From Hymenobacter crusticola (GTDB lineage Bacteria; Bacteroidota; Bacteroidia; Cytophagales; Hymenobacteraceae): DNA of 64,000 nucleotides. Location of the stretch: positions 248,001 to 312,000 of the forward strand of contig NZ_MTSE01000006.1 of the NCBI RefSeq assembly GCF_002154225.1, written 5' to 3'. The notes beneath the pieces are model-generated. The model was given only the letters and a program-made list of their open reading frames with translations. It made no database searches and was not told where the DNA came from. A program made the position numbers and the translations under genes. Positions 8,931-17,091 of this stretch are shown here, piece by piece; the stretch's first letter is position 1; each line of letters begins with the position of its first letter.

Positions 8931-10010
8931 CTAATAGCCTAGGCCTTCAATGGCGTGCTCGGCTAGGATGTCGCGCACTTTCACTGGCTGGCCAGTCGTG
9001 AGTGAGCGGTCCATGGCTTGTAGCAGAGCCACGGTGCCGATGCCTTCGCGGATGTCGGGGTAGGCGGTAAAGTTCTGCTCGATGGAATCGACGAAGTACT
9101 CTAGGTAGTTCTGGTACTCGCCGGCGTGGTGGCTTTTGCCCTCGAAACGGAAGTAGTGCTTGAGCTTGTGCTCCCAAGTCACGATGCGTTCCTCGCCGGT
9201 GTTGTCGGTGATGGCGTAGCGTAGGTCCATGTAGTCGCCCTGGCTGGCGCCCTCGGTGCCGCGCAGGATGCAGCTCATTTCGGAGTCGCGCGTGACGGGC
9301 TGCACGGGGCCGGTGTAGCAGCCGCTCACCCGCGCCACCCGGCCGTCGGTGGCTTTGAAGATGAAGTGCATGGTGTCGGGGTTCTTCAGGCCGCCTTTCG
9401 CGCCGTTGGAGCTGAGCATGCCGTAGCCCATCACCTCTTCGATGTTGGGCAAGTACCACCGGATGAAATCTACGGGGTGGCTAAGGCCGCCGTAGAGCCA
9501 CTTGAAGGCGTTTTCCAACGACCAGCCCTTGGCCAAAAACCAGCGGTGGTCGGCGTGATAGTAGCTTTCGATGCTGATCAGCTCTCCAACTAAGCCCGCT
9601 TCGTAGTCGGCGCGCTGGCGCTTCATGGGCTCGAAAAAGCGGGAGCTTTGGCCGATAAATACCTTCTTGCCCGTTTGCTCGGCTAGGGCTAGCAGTTCGT
9701 TGGCCTTCGACAGATCATCAATAAACGGCTTGGTGCAGACCACGTGCTTGCCAGCCCGCAACGCCTGCGACACGTGCTCAGCGTGCAAGTGGTCGGGCGT
9801 GTAGATGGCGATGATGTCGATTTCTGGATCATCGAGCATGTCCTGGTAATTCGCCGTGACGTGGCCCGTAAACTGAAACTCTGCGACGCGGTGCTGGCAT
9901 AGCTCCTGGTTCCGGTCGCAGATGGTTTTGAGCGTGAGCTTGGGGCTGTTGAGCGCCGCCGACATGGTGCTGCGGCCCTCGCCCAGACCTAGGATTCCTA
10001 GCGTTAACAT
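8931..10010 (-). CDS. Gfo/Idh/MocA family NAD(P)-dependent sugar oxidoreductase
   Basis: The 359-aa protein has an N-terminal Rossmann fold (LGILGLGEG at residues 4-12), the family's CTKPF segment with Lys94-Pro95, and a C-terminal beta-sheet domain with GGLSHPVDFIRWYL. It lacks a signal peptide, so it should be cytoplasmic. Family members oxidise or epimerise sugars, inositols and sugar acids. Between an SSS symporter and the rhamnose-linked genes, a role in catabolism of an imported monosaccharide is likely, but the substrate cannot be read from the sequence. It is followed by hairpins rather than tightly coupled to its neighbours. Confidence 0.85.
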   Translation of the reverse strand: MLTLGILGLGEGRSTMSAALNSPKLTLKTICDRNQELCQHRVAEFQFTGHVTANYQDMLDDPEIDIIAIYTPDHLHAEHVSQALRAGKHVVCTKPFIDDLSKANELLALAEQTGKKVFIGQSSRFFEPMKRQRADYEAGLVGELISIESYYHADHRWFLAKGWSLENAFKWLYGGLSHPVDFIRWYLPNIEEVMGYGMLSSNGAKGGLKNPDTMHFIFKATDGRVARVSGCYTGPVQPVTRDSEMSCILRGTEGASQGDYMDLRYAITDNTGEERIVTWEHKLKHYFRFEGKSHHAGEYQNYLEYFVDSIEQNFTAYPDIREGIGTVALLQAMDRSLTTGQPVKVRDILAEHAIEGLGY

Positions 10011-10082
10011 TTATTCGATTGATGGTTAATTAGTTCGCGCCTTGCTGTGCGGACAGAAGCATCTCGTGTGCTTTGCCTGCCG

Positions 10083-10245
10083 ATTGTAGAGACGCAATAC
10101 TTTGCGTCTCCTCGTTGCTGATGTTGTTTACCTAGGTCGCTCCAGATAGGCCGTTCAACGGGGAGACGCGAAGTGTCGCGTCTCTACAGTTGTGCTAGCG
10201 TCCGCAACGAAGCAGTAGAGATGCTTCGACAAGCTCAGCATGACG
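10083..10245. repeat. Nested hairpin repeat (inner GAGACGCAA family, half of the outer family)
   Basis: Inner arms begin GATTGTAGAGACGCAATACT (10083) and end ...GTCGCGTCTCTACAGT (10189). Their loop carries TTACCTAGGTCGC. On the right it continues into the outer-family half TAGAGATGCTTCGACAAGCT up to 10245. The left outer arm is degenerate (AGCATCTCG near 10060). It lies in the 241-bp gap between two co-directional genes and contains no gene. Confidence 0.85.
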
Positions 10246-10251
10246 TTCTGT

Positions 10252-10980
10252 TTAGTCTTGAAGTGCCGGTTGCTTTTTCATGGCTATCGGTTGCAGAAAC
10301 ACCCAGACTTCGCCGGGCATGGTACCAGGCAGGCCTTCTTGGTACTGCTTCATGAGAGCGTTCCAGTCATCGACGCGGGGGTTGTTGCGCGTGGTTTTGG
10401 GGTTCAGCTCATCAAGGCTCGCTCCGTGCGGAATACTGATGACTAGCATCAACTGACGGCCATTGCGAAACACCAGCAATTGTTGGAAGCTAGCATTGCA
10501 GAAGCCTTGTCCGACTTCTGGCCACTTCTGAAACTGCGTGGCGTGGTAGGCTAGGTACTCCTGCTGCTTGGCTGGGTCGCGCACCAAGTTGGCGGTGAGC
10601 AGCACGTTGTCCCACTGCTTGCTGACGGCCTTATCCGTGCAACGCTGCCGGTCAAACTTGTAGAAAGGCGCACTGTACAGCTTCACCGTTGCCTTGCCGT
10701 AGGTTGTACCTAGCTGCTTGTGCACTTGTCGGATTTTCTCCGCCGGACCGTACGCGACTAGGTGGTTTTGCCAGCGCCGCACATCCACGGTCGGCACTTG
10801 GTACTTCCGGCACAGTTGCAGCAGCTTATCGGTGGGTAGCGGCGTGGTGCCCGTGCCGATGATTTCCACCACGGCGGCGGGCCCGGTCGGCTGCGCCACG
10901 GCGGGCGCTACGCGGAAGCCTAGCAGCAGCAAACCTAGCCCTAAGCGTGCGCCTGCTCTCTTAACTATGCTGACGCTCAT
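10252..10980 (-). CDS. Exported L-rhamnose mutarotase (RhaM/DUF718)-like protein
   Basis: The 242-aa product starts at ATG 10980, overlapping the stop of the GH78 gene by 4 bp (ATGA), which supports translational coupling. A signal peptide is visible (residues 1-30, ending APAVAQ). Residues ~125-232 resemble RhaM, a dimeric alpha/beta ferredoxin-like mutarotase of about 104 aa. The Tyr142-x3-His146 spacing (EYLAYH), WPEVGQ and the VWVFLQP end all fit. Residues ~35-110 form an extra region, perhaps a second degenerate copy of the same fold. RhaM interconverts alpha- and beta-L-rhamnose and is normally cytoplasmic. Export and coupling to a rhamnosidase suggest it acts on rhamnose as it is released in the periplasm (inference). 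Confidence 0.72.
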   Translation of the reverse strand: MSVSIVKRAGARLGLGLLLLGFRVAPAVAQPTGPAAVVEIIGTGTTPLPTDKLLQLCRKYQVPTVDVRRWQNHLVAYGPAEKIRQVHKQLGTTYGKATVKLYSAPFYKFDRQRCTDKAVSKQWDNVLLTANLVRDPAKQQEYLAYHATQFQKWPEVGQGFCNASFQQLLVFRNGRQLMLVISIPHGASLDELNPKTTRNNPRVDDWNALMKQYQEGLPGTMPGEVWVFLQPIAMKKQPALQD

Positions 10981-13178
10981 TTCACCGCGGGGCTTTGCAG
11001 CGCTTGATACGTTACCACGTATTCGCTTCCCGGCGCGATCTGCATTTCGTACTGACCATTCGGCAAAGCCTTGATTTTGCCGCCTTTGCTTGTGGGTTTT
11101 ACCTTACTCTGGAAGCGCAAGGTTCCCGTACCAGCAGCGCCTTTCACCTTGATTTGCTTTAGGTTACACGATACTGTGATGTCGCCTTGGGGCGTGGGCA
11201 CGGTGCCTTCCATGAACTGCAAACCGCCTAAGTTGGGCTCGACCAAGTAGGTATCGTAGCCAGCCGTGAGTGGCTTGACACCGAGGTAATACTTGCCGAG
11301 CAGGTAAATCGGGCTGGCGCCCCAGGCGTGGCAGAGGCTCTTGCCGAAGGGCCGGCCGTACATGGCGTAGTGCTCAGCGCCTTTCTTGGCGGGGTCGTAT
11401 TCTTCCCAGAATGAGGTGGCACCTAGGTCAATCATGCCGCCCCAGTACGACTTCATTTCCTTCAGCACGTACGACTGCTCGCCCATGGCGCAGAGGGCTT
11501 CCAGCTCGTAGAAACGCATGTAGGGCGTCGTGATTTTGGGCACTTCGGGATTCAGGAGCACATATTTCTTCACGTCTTGGCGCTGGGCCTCGTTGAGGTA
11601 GCCGAAGAAGATGGAGAACATGTTGGCGTAGCGCGTCACGTTGGTGGTGGGCTTGCCATCTACGCGGCTGTGCACCAGGGCGTGCTTGTTTTCGTCCCAA
11701 TAGGTGGCGAAGATCTTGGCTTTCAGATCAGCAGCTAGCTTTTGGTAATTGGCGGCGCCCGCTTTGTCGTTCACGAGGTTGGCGCACACGGCCATGGTTT
11801 CGAGGCTGCGGCAGAACAGCAGCTGCTCAAAGCTCACCTCGCCTTTCTTACTCAGACCGTCGGCCCAGTCGATGAACACCCAGTCGCCGGCGAGGCCTTC
11901 CATCATGCCATCTTTGTTGCGGCGGGCGAGGCAGTAGTCCATCAGGCTTTGCATGCGCGGGTACATTTGCTGCACCAGGGCCTTGTCGCCGGTGTACTGG
12001 TAGGCGTCGTAAATCCCCATGAACCAGTAGAAAGTGTAGTCCATGATGGTGTTGATGTGGCTCGTGATGGGGTCTTTGCCGCGTAGGGCAAAGAGGGTGC
12101 GGCTCACCGTGGGCGTGTCGAAGTACAGGTAGTAGTTCATCAGGTAGCTCTGGTAAGCGTCGCCCGACCAAATCCACCGGTCGCGCTTGATGCCGTCGAT
12201 GAAGAACTCCCGCGTGTTCAGGTGCATGGTGTACGACGCCACGTCCCATATCTTATTGAGCTGTTGATCGGAGCACCGGAACTTACCGCGCTCCAGCACC
12301 GGCGCAAACTCGTACAACATCGACACCGAATCGAGGCTGACGCCTTGGTCATACTGGATATTGACGTAGCGAAACGCCTTCGACATGTCGGTGGTGCGCT
12401 CGGCTTTCTGGGGCTGATCTACAACGATGCGGTCGAGGGTTTCGCAGGTTTCGGTGGCCAGCGCTTCCTCCCGCGACTCGCCATAGTACAGCGTCAGGTT
12501 GCCTTTGCCTTGCAGGCCGTGCAGCTTCACGTAGCCGAACGTTTCGCGCCCAAAATCCACGACCATCGACCTAGGTTGCGCCGCCACATTGGCGGCCCGT
12601 TGCGGCTCCGTAATCAGCCGAAACCGCGAAGGCGCCCCCCGAGGGTCGTCGAAGTTCCAGCTGCCGGCCTGCAACCACGTCGTGCCCGACTGGTCCGAGG
12701 CTTTGCCGGAGGCGTCGATCCACTCCTTGTCCTCGTAGGTCACCAGCCACGTATTGTCGGAGGCAATGGTGGCGCCGCGCACGTAGATGGCCGGCACCCG
12801 CTCCTGGTTGTACACCTTGATGTTGATGCGGTGCTTGCCGGTGGGCACCGTGAAGCGCTGCGGCGACCCCGAAATCAGCTTGCCGTCGACCTTCACGTTG
12901 TACTGCCCTTCGGCCCGCAGCTCCACTTCTTCGGCTTTGGCTAGGTCAAAATCCTTGTGGAAGTCGATGAGCACGTAGTGGCTATCCATGCGCCAGAACG
13001 GCGGGAAGAACGACCCGCGCTCGGTACGGCGGTTCTGCATTTGGTTGCCTAGCCAAATTTCGAAGTCGCCCGGATACCAGACCCAGGTGGCTTGGTTTTG
13101 GGCCATGGCGCCCGCCATCGGCAGGAGCAGGCAACCTAAAGTCAAGAGCAACCAACAACGCATTTTCTTGATTATCAT
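10977..13178 (-). CDS. Short-form GH78 alpha-L-rhamnosidase-like enzyme, exported
   Basis: The 733-aa product has a signal peptide (MRCWLLLTLGCLLLPMAGAM after a short n-region; ATG 13163 is an alternative start). Residues ~30-290 hold a beta-sandwich with a sugar-binding-like segment (KHRINIKVYNQERVPAIYVR). Residues ~320-640 are the (alpha/alpha)6 barrel, opened by DGIKRDRWIWSGD (Asp328, Arg332, Asp333), the GH78 counterpart of the DCPQRDER acid motif. It is shorter than classical GH78 (about 900 aa) because it lacks one N-terminal domain. GH78 enzymes release alpha-L-rhamnose from pectins by inversion. It is the first gene of a coupled pair with the RhaM-like gene. Confidence 0.82.
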   Translation of the reverse strand: MIIKKMRCWLLLTLGCLLLPMAGAMAQNQATWVWYPGDFEIWLGNQMQNRRTERGSFFPPFWRMDSHYVLIDFHKDFDLAKAEEVELRAEGQYNVKVDGKLISGSPQRFTVPTGKHRINIKVYNQERVPAIYVRGATIASDNTWLVTYEDKEWIDASGKASDQSGTTWLQAGSWNFDDPRGAPSRFRLITEPQRAANVAAQPRSMVVDFGRETFGYVKLHGLQGKGNLTLYYGESREEALATETCETLDRIVVDQPQKAERTTDMSKAFRYVNIQYDQGVSLDSVSMLYEFAPVLERGKFRCSDQQLNKIWDVASYTMHLNTREFFIDGIKRDRWIWSGDAYQSYLMNYYLYFDTPTVSRTLFALRGKDPITSHINTIMDYTFYWFMGIYDAYQYTGDKALVQQMYPRMQSLMDYCLARRNKDGMMEGLAGDWVFIDWADGLSKKGEVSFEQLLFCRSLETMAVCANLVNDKAGAANYQKLAADLKAKIFATYWDENKHALVHSRVDGKPTTNVTRYANMFSIFFGYLNEAQRQDVKKYVLLNPEVPKITTPYMRFYELEALCAMGEQSYVLKEMKSYWGGMIDLGATSFWEEYDPAKKGAEHYAMYGRPFGKSLCHAWGASPIYLLGKYYLGVKPLTAGYDTYLVEPNLGGLQFMEGTVPTPQGDITVSCNLKQIKVKGAAGTGTLRFQSKVKPTSKGGKIKALPNGQYEMQIAPGSEYVVTYQALQSPAVK

Positions 13179-13220
13179 CTGCTTGTTCTAATAAGTCAGG
13201 TTTCTTCTGCTTAGACTACC

Positions 13221-13317
13221 GTCATGCTGAGCTTGTCGAAGCATCTCGCCTGCAATGGTAATCAGATTACTTTGACAATGACCGCAGGCGAGATGCTTCG
13301 ACAAGCTCAGCATGACG
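13221..13317. repeat. Perfect 33-bp inverted repeat of the GTCATGCTGAGC family
   Basis: Arms at 13221-13253 and 13284-13316 are exact reverse complements (GTCATGCTGAGCTTGTCGAA ... and complement), with a 30-bp loop. Unlike most copies it contains no nested inner repeat. It lies between the GH141-like gene and the GH78 gene. Confidence 0.9.
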
Positions 13318-13324
13318 TTCTTTT

Positions 13325-15229
13325 CTATTTTACGACTTGACTTTTCATGGCTTCTTTCTTCAACTCCCGGTATGCCGGCTCAAGTCCCGCCGCTTGCTTG
13401 ATGCGGTCGGCCACCATGGGACCGTTGTTTTGCCACACGTTGCCGGGGCCGTTGGCATTGGCCAAGAACTTCTCGGCCGGGCACCAGTTGTCGCGCACGG
13501 TGATGTTGGAGGAGCCTTCGTCGAGGTAGAGGTAGAACCAGTGGTTGGGGTCGTGCACGTAGGGCGAGAAGCCGATGCTGTCCACGCAGTTTTCGCTGAT
13601 GAGCGTGTTCGGCTGAGCCGACAGCGTGTAGATGCCTGCCACGTCGTACATGTAGTTAGCGTAGTGGTGGATGTAGTTGTACTGCACCTTGTTATCGCGC
13701 ATAGCGTTGGCGGTTTTGGTCCACCCCCACCCTAGGCTGATGCCGGTGTAAGGCACCTGCGCAATCTCGTTGTGGCGAATGGTAATGCCCCGGCCATACC
13801 CCACGCCGATGCCCACGCAGCCCCAGTCTTCATTGCCGCAGCCGACTATCAAGTTATTCTCGATCAACTCATTGGAGCATATTTCGCGCTCGTCGCTGGG
13901 GTTGTAGGGCAAGTGGGTTTCGGTGCCCGCGTCGGAGAAGGTCGCCATCTGAATGCCGTTGCCGCCGATGTCGCGGAACACGCACCCGACGATGGCATCA
14001 TCATGGGTGCCGCTCACGTAATCGAGCCCGGCGGAAGCTAGGTGCTCGAAGCGGCAGCGCTCAAAGCCGGTGTGATGGGCGCCACTGAGCGTGACGGCCG
14101 CCGCGGGACGGCCAATCCAGGCTTGGTTTTCCAAGCCTTTCTTATCCGGCGTGCCGGGCACTTTCAGCTTGTACGCGTCGAGCATGAACATGCCCGCTTG
14201 CAACGGCACGTGCCCCGCCTGCGCCGGCCGCAGCCATGCGGTATGCGCAAACGTCAAGCCCTTGAAAAACACGTTGCTCACCGGATGATCGAGGTTGCCG
14301 CTCACCTGCACCAGGGTTTCCAGCGCCGGCACCACGGCCTTAGCCGTCGTCATCGTCTCTCCCGACCTAGGCCAGTAGATAATCTGCCTCCGCACTGCGT
14401 CATAAAACCACTCGCCCGGCCGATCCAGAAACTCAATAGCGTTGGTCAGGTAAAAGGCTGAGCTGCCGTTCTTGCCATCAATCACCGCCGACGGCCACGG
14501 GTGCTCGAACTCAATCTGGCTCTCAGGGTCCTGGAAGGTTATCTTCGTTTTAGCGCCTTGTACTTCCAGCGTTTTCAGACGAAGGAAAGCCACGGCCCAC
14601 ATTTGGTGCAGCACCATTTCGGCCTGCCCAGCGCTTTTCAGCCCAGCAAGCGACGAGGTTGGAATCCAGCCTTCTTGTTTGGTTTTATCCCAAGATAGAA
14701 GGCGCGGCAAGTCATTGTTATCGACTTCTCGTGCCCGCGTGGCTTTGCGGTCGTTTACCCAGAGCTGCCGAAATTCTAGCACCCGGCCATTGACCCTAGG
14801 TGCATCGGCTACCCACACGTTGCCTTGCGCCGCAACCGGCAAGCCGGGCAGCTTGGCAGTTGGTTTCCGCCAGCCTTTCACGCTCACGCCTCCGCTCAGC
14901 ACCGGCTTTTCGCCGGGTGCGGCCTCTACTACCGTCGGGCTGCTAGAGGTGCCGGAGTCTTCGGGCCGAAAAAACAACGGCTCGTACAGCCGATACTCTC
15001 CCCCACGCAGCAGAATATGCACGCCACTCTGCACCGACTGATCAGCTAAGCGGCGCAGCTCACGGCCCTGGCGCACAGCCGCCGCCACAGAAGCTAGGGG
15101 CTTCTCCTTCGTGCCGGGGTTTTGGTCAGAGCCAGTGGGCGACACCCAGATATCGGCCGCCGTGACGGGTGCCGCCGCGAGTAGGCCAAGAGCGAAGAGT
15201 AAGCTTTTTCCGTTGAATCTACTTGTCAT
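13325..15229 (-). CDS. GH141-like right-handed beta-helix glycoside hydrolase
   Basis: The 634-aa product has a signal peptide (SLLFALGLLAAAPVTAA) followed by the IWVSPTGSDQNPGTKEKPLA block that opens many secreted beta-helix enzymes. The body (residues ~120-600) shows repeated helix rungs with Asn/His-rich turns (VIGCVFRDIGGNGIQ, NNLIVGCGNEDWGC, ITIRHNEIAQVPYTGIS). Length, the VVEAAPGEKPVLSGGVSVKG block and domain order resemble GH141, the family founded on an RG-II alpha-L-fucosidase and also containing xylanases. Assignment to GH141 is by recall of the family's look; a general DUF1565-type beta-helix protein is the alternative. No catalytic residues could be mapped with confidence. Confidence 0.7.
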   Translation of the reverse strand: MTSRFNGKSLLFALGLLAAAPVTAADIWVSPTGSDQNPGTKEKPLASVAAAVRQGRELRRLADQSVQSGVHILLRGGEYRLYEPLFFRPEDSGTSSSPTVVEAAPGEKPVLSGGVSVKGWRKPTAKLPGLPVAAQGNVWVADAPRVNGRVLEFRQLWVNDRKATRAREVDNNDLPRLLSWDKTKQEGWIPTSSLAGLKSAGQAEMVLHQMWAVAFLRLKTLEVQGAKTKITFQDPESQIEFEHPWPSAVIDGKNGSSAFYLTNAIEFLDRPGEWFYDAVRRQIIYWPRSGETMTTAKAVVPALETLVQVSGNLDHPVSNVFFKGLTFAHTAWLRPAQAGHVPLQAGMFMLDAYKLKVPGTPDKKGLENQAWIGRPAAAVTLSGAHHTGFERCRFEHLASAGLDYVSGTHDDAIVGCVFRDIGGNGIQMATFSDAGTETHLPYNPSDEREICSNELIENNLIVGCGNEDWGCVGIGVGYGRGITIRHNEIAQVPYTGISLGWGWTKTANAMRDNKVQYNYIHHYANYMYDVAGIYTLSAQPNTLISENCVDSIGFSPYVHDPNHWFYLYLDEGSSNITVRDNWCPAEKFLANANGPGNVWQNNGPMVADRIKQAAGLEPAYRELKKEAMKSQVVK

Positions 15230-15264
15230 GAAATCTTGAGTATCCTACTAGGATTCATTGGCCT

Positions 15265-15470
15265 GTCATGCTGAGCCTGCCGAAGCATCTTTCCCGCTTC
15301 GCCTACCGATTGTAGAGACGCAATACTTTGCGTCTCGTCGTTGCTGCTGTTGTTTACCTAGGTTGTTCTCGCTAGGTCGTTCAACGCGGAGACGCAAAAT
15401 GTTGCTTCTCTACATCGTTCTGGCTACCTCAACGAAGCAGTAGAGATGCTTCGGCAGGCTCAGCATGACG
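15265..15470. repeat. Nested hairpin repeat (outer GTCATGCTGAGC, inner GAGACGCAA)
   Basis: Outer arms start GTCATGCTGAGCCTGCCGAA (15265) and end TTCGGCAGGCTCAGCATGAC (15469). The inner pair around 15310-15415 carries GTAGAGACGCAATACT and its near-complement, with TTACCTAGG in the loop. The outer arms differ from the 13221 copy (CCTGCC instead of CTTGTC), and the change is present on both arms. Confidence 0.88.
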
Positions 15471-15491
15471 TTCTTTTATAAGCAGAAAGCT

Positions 15492-16889
15492 TTACTGATG
15501 GGCCACCGACTTATTGAACACCGCCTGCAAGGCATCAAAGCCTTTGATGGCGTTAGCCGGCAGCAGTTCGCCGTTCTTGCCGAAGACTCGTTGGGCTTCT
15601 TCCTTTTCAACTGTCACTTTCGCCTCATCGAGCTTGCCCGAGTTATCCTCAGCAGCGGCTAAGTTCAGGCCTAGGTTTTTGGCCATGAACTCGTACATGG
15701 CTTGGCGTTTCGAGGGGCCGTAGTCGTGGCCTTCCTTCGGCAGGTGCACGTTCTTGGCTAGGTCAACTTTGCCGTAGAAGCCGTAGATTTTTTGCACGAA
15801 AGGATAGGCCGTTTCGGGAGTTTGGGCGGTCCAGTCGCCGCCGTCGGTTATGGCAAGTAGGGGCCTGGGGGCAGCCATAGCGGCTATTTCGGCGTTGTTG
15901 GTGCCGCCACCGCAGAGGTGCACGGGCATGCCGCTTTCACAGGGGCAGCCGCCGCTATGGTAGGTCGAGAGCATTACCACAGGCACACTCACTTTGATGC
16001 GGTCATCGAGGGCGGTGAGCAGCATGGTTTGGCTACCACCGCCCGAGCCGCCGGTGATGGCCACACGGTTCTTATCAGCGTCTTTCAACGACAGCAGGTA
16101 GTCCAAGCTACGAATGCCGTTTAGCGCCTGCACCGTCATGGCGAGGCTACGGTGGTGGTCTTCGCCTTTAAACTGGAGCAACGATTCGCCCCAAGCAAAC
16201 AGGTCGTAGCTGTACACCATGGCGCCCATGCGGGCTAGGGTCGCGCACCGGTACTGCGCATCCGCCCGGTAGCGGCCGTCGCCAAAGTGGCCATCGGGGC
16301 TGATGATGACTGGGACTTTACCTTTCGGTTTCAGTGGTTTATACAATGAACCCGTCACGTAGAGGCCGGGCAGCGTTTCAATAGCTAGGTTCTCAACGGT
16401 GTAGCCGTCGTACTGCCGCTTGTTGGTGATGATGGGCTTGCTGCTCGGCTTGGCAGGCAGCGGCGAGAGCCGGAGCGCCTGCCACATGCAGCTGCGCAGC
16501 TCGGTTTTGCGCTTTTCCCAGGTGTCTTGGTCGTGGTACAGCGTGGAGAGGTAGGCTAGCTGCTCCCTGCCTTCCTCGGGGGTTTTGAGGTGATACTGAA
16601 AGGTCTTCAGCTTGTACGACTTGTCGCCCGATGGCGTCACCTGAAGGTCAAATGGCGACAATACGTTGCGTAGCGTCTCGTCCACATCGGGGCGGTAGCG
16701 CCACTCGGCGTAGGTCAAGGACTTGTCCTTCACCATGTCGGGCGAGTACTTGATCTTCACGTTGTAGCGCTGCTGAATCTCGTCCAGCACCGTCTTGAGC
16801 GGCATTTGGTACTGGTCGTCCGAGTTCTGGGCGAAAGCACTAAGGCGAATCAGGCTAGCACCAATAAACAGAAGAAGCTTCTTAGACAT
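15492..16889 (-). CDS. Exported alpha/beta-hydrolase esterase with N-terminal STN/DUF4974-like domain; CE19-like candidate
   Basis: The 465-aa product has a signal peptide (ending SAFAQ). Residues ~28-95 (PLKTVLDEIQQRYNVKIKYS ... ETLRNVLSPFDLQVT) look like the STN/DUF4974 fold otherwise found on TonB receptors and anti-sigma factors. The rest is an alpha/beta hydrolase: nucleophile Ser282 in GGSGGGSQT, His388 in KEGHDYGP, and Cys/Glu-rich CPCESG near residue 317. The B. thetaiotaomicron RG-II locus encodes a methylesterase with an alpha/beta-hydrolase catalytic domain (BT1017, CE19), and this protein may be its counterpart. A sugar acetylesterase is the alternative. The C-rich inverted repeat at 16912-17074 lies just upstream of the start. 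Confidence 0.7.
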   Translation of the reverse strand: MSKKLLLFIGASLIRLSAFAQNSDDQYQMPLKTVLDEIQQRYNVKIKYSPDMVKDKSLTYAEWRYRPDVDETLRNVLSPFDLQVTPSGDKSYKLKTFQYHLKTPEEGREQLAYLSTLYHDQDTWEKRKTELRSCMWQALRLSPLPAKPSSKPIITNKRQYDGYTVENLAIETLPGLYVTGSLYKPLKPKGKVPVIISPDGHFGDGRYRADAQYRCATLARMGAMVYSYDLFAWGESLLQFKGEDHHRSLAMTVQALNGIRSLDYLLSLKDADKNRVAITGGSGGGSQTMLLTALDDRIKVSVPVVMLSTYHSGGCPCESGMPVHLCGGGTNNAEIAAMAAPRPLLAITDGGDWTAQTPETAYPFVQKIYGFYGKVDLAKNVHLPKEGHDYGPSKRQAMYEFMAKNLGLNLAAAEDNSGKLDEAKVTVEKEEAQRVFGKNGELLPANAIKGFDALQAVFNKSVAHQ

Positions 16890-16911
16890 AGAAAGTAGGT
16901 TATCGTTCTGG

Positions 16912-17074
16912 TGGGCGCCTCACCCCCTAGCCTCCTCTCCGAAAGGGAGAGGGAGGATTAGCTCTAATACATTAGCTCTTAGCCTTTAATAATAAAAAAG
17001 CCAGTCCAGTATTAGAGAAACTAGAGCTAGTCCTCCCTCTCCTTTTCGGAGAGGGGGTTAGGGGGTGAGGCGCC
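16912..17074. repeat. C-rich inverted-repeat element, short copy
   Basis: Left arm begins TGGGCGCCTCACCCCCTAGC (16912) and the right arm ends GGGGGTGAGGCGCCC (17074). Arms extend about 55 bp each with a few mismatches, including the inner AGCTCTAAT segment, and the A+T-rich centre is about 60 bp. The terminal TGGGCGCCTCACC and the preceding TTCTGG are shared with the DUF559 element at 28961. The element lies directly upstream of the STN-esterase start and downstream of the propeller lipoprotein gene region. Confidence 0.85.
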
Positions 17075-17091
17075 CGTCCGCGCTACAGCGT

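Noticed and set aside
12222..12944. Antisense open frame over the short GH78 gene (240 codons)
   Set aside because: Same artefact; the product is Arg/Val/His-rich and unlike any family, while the - strand GH78 is clear.
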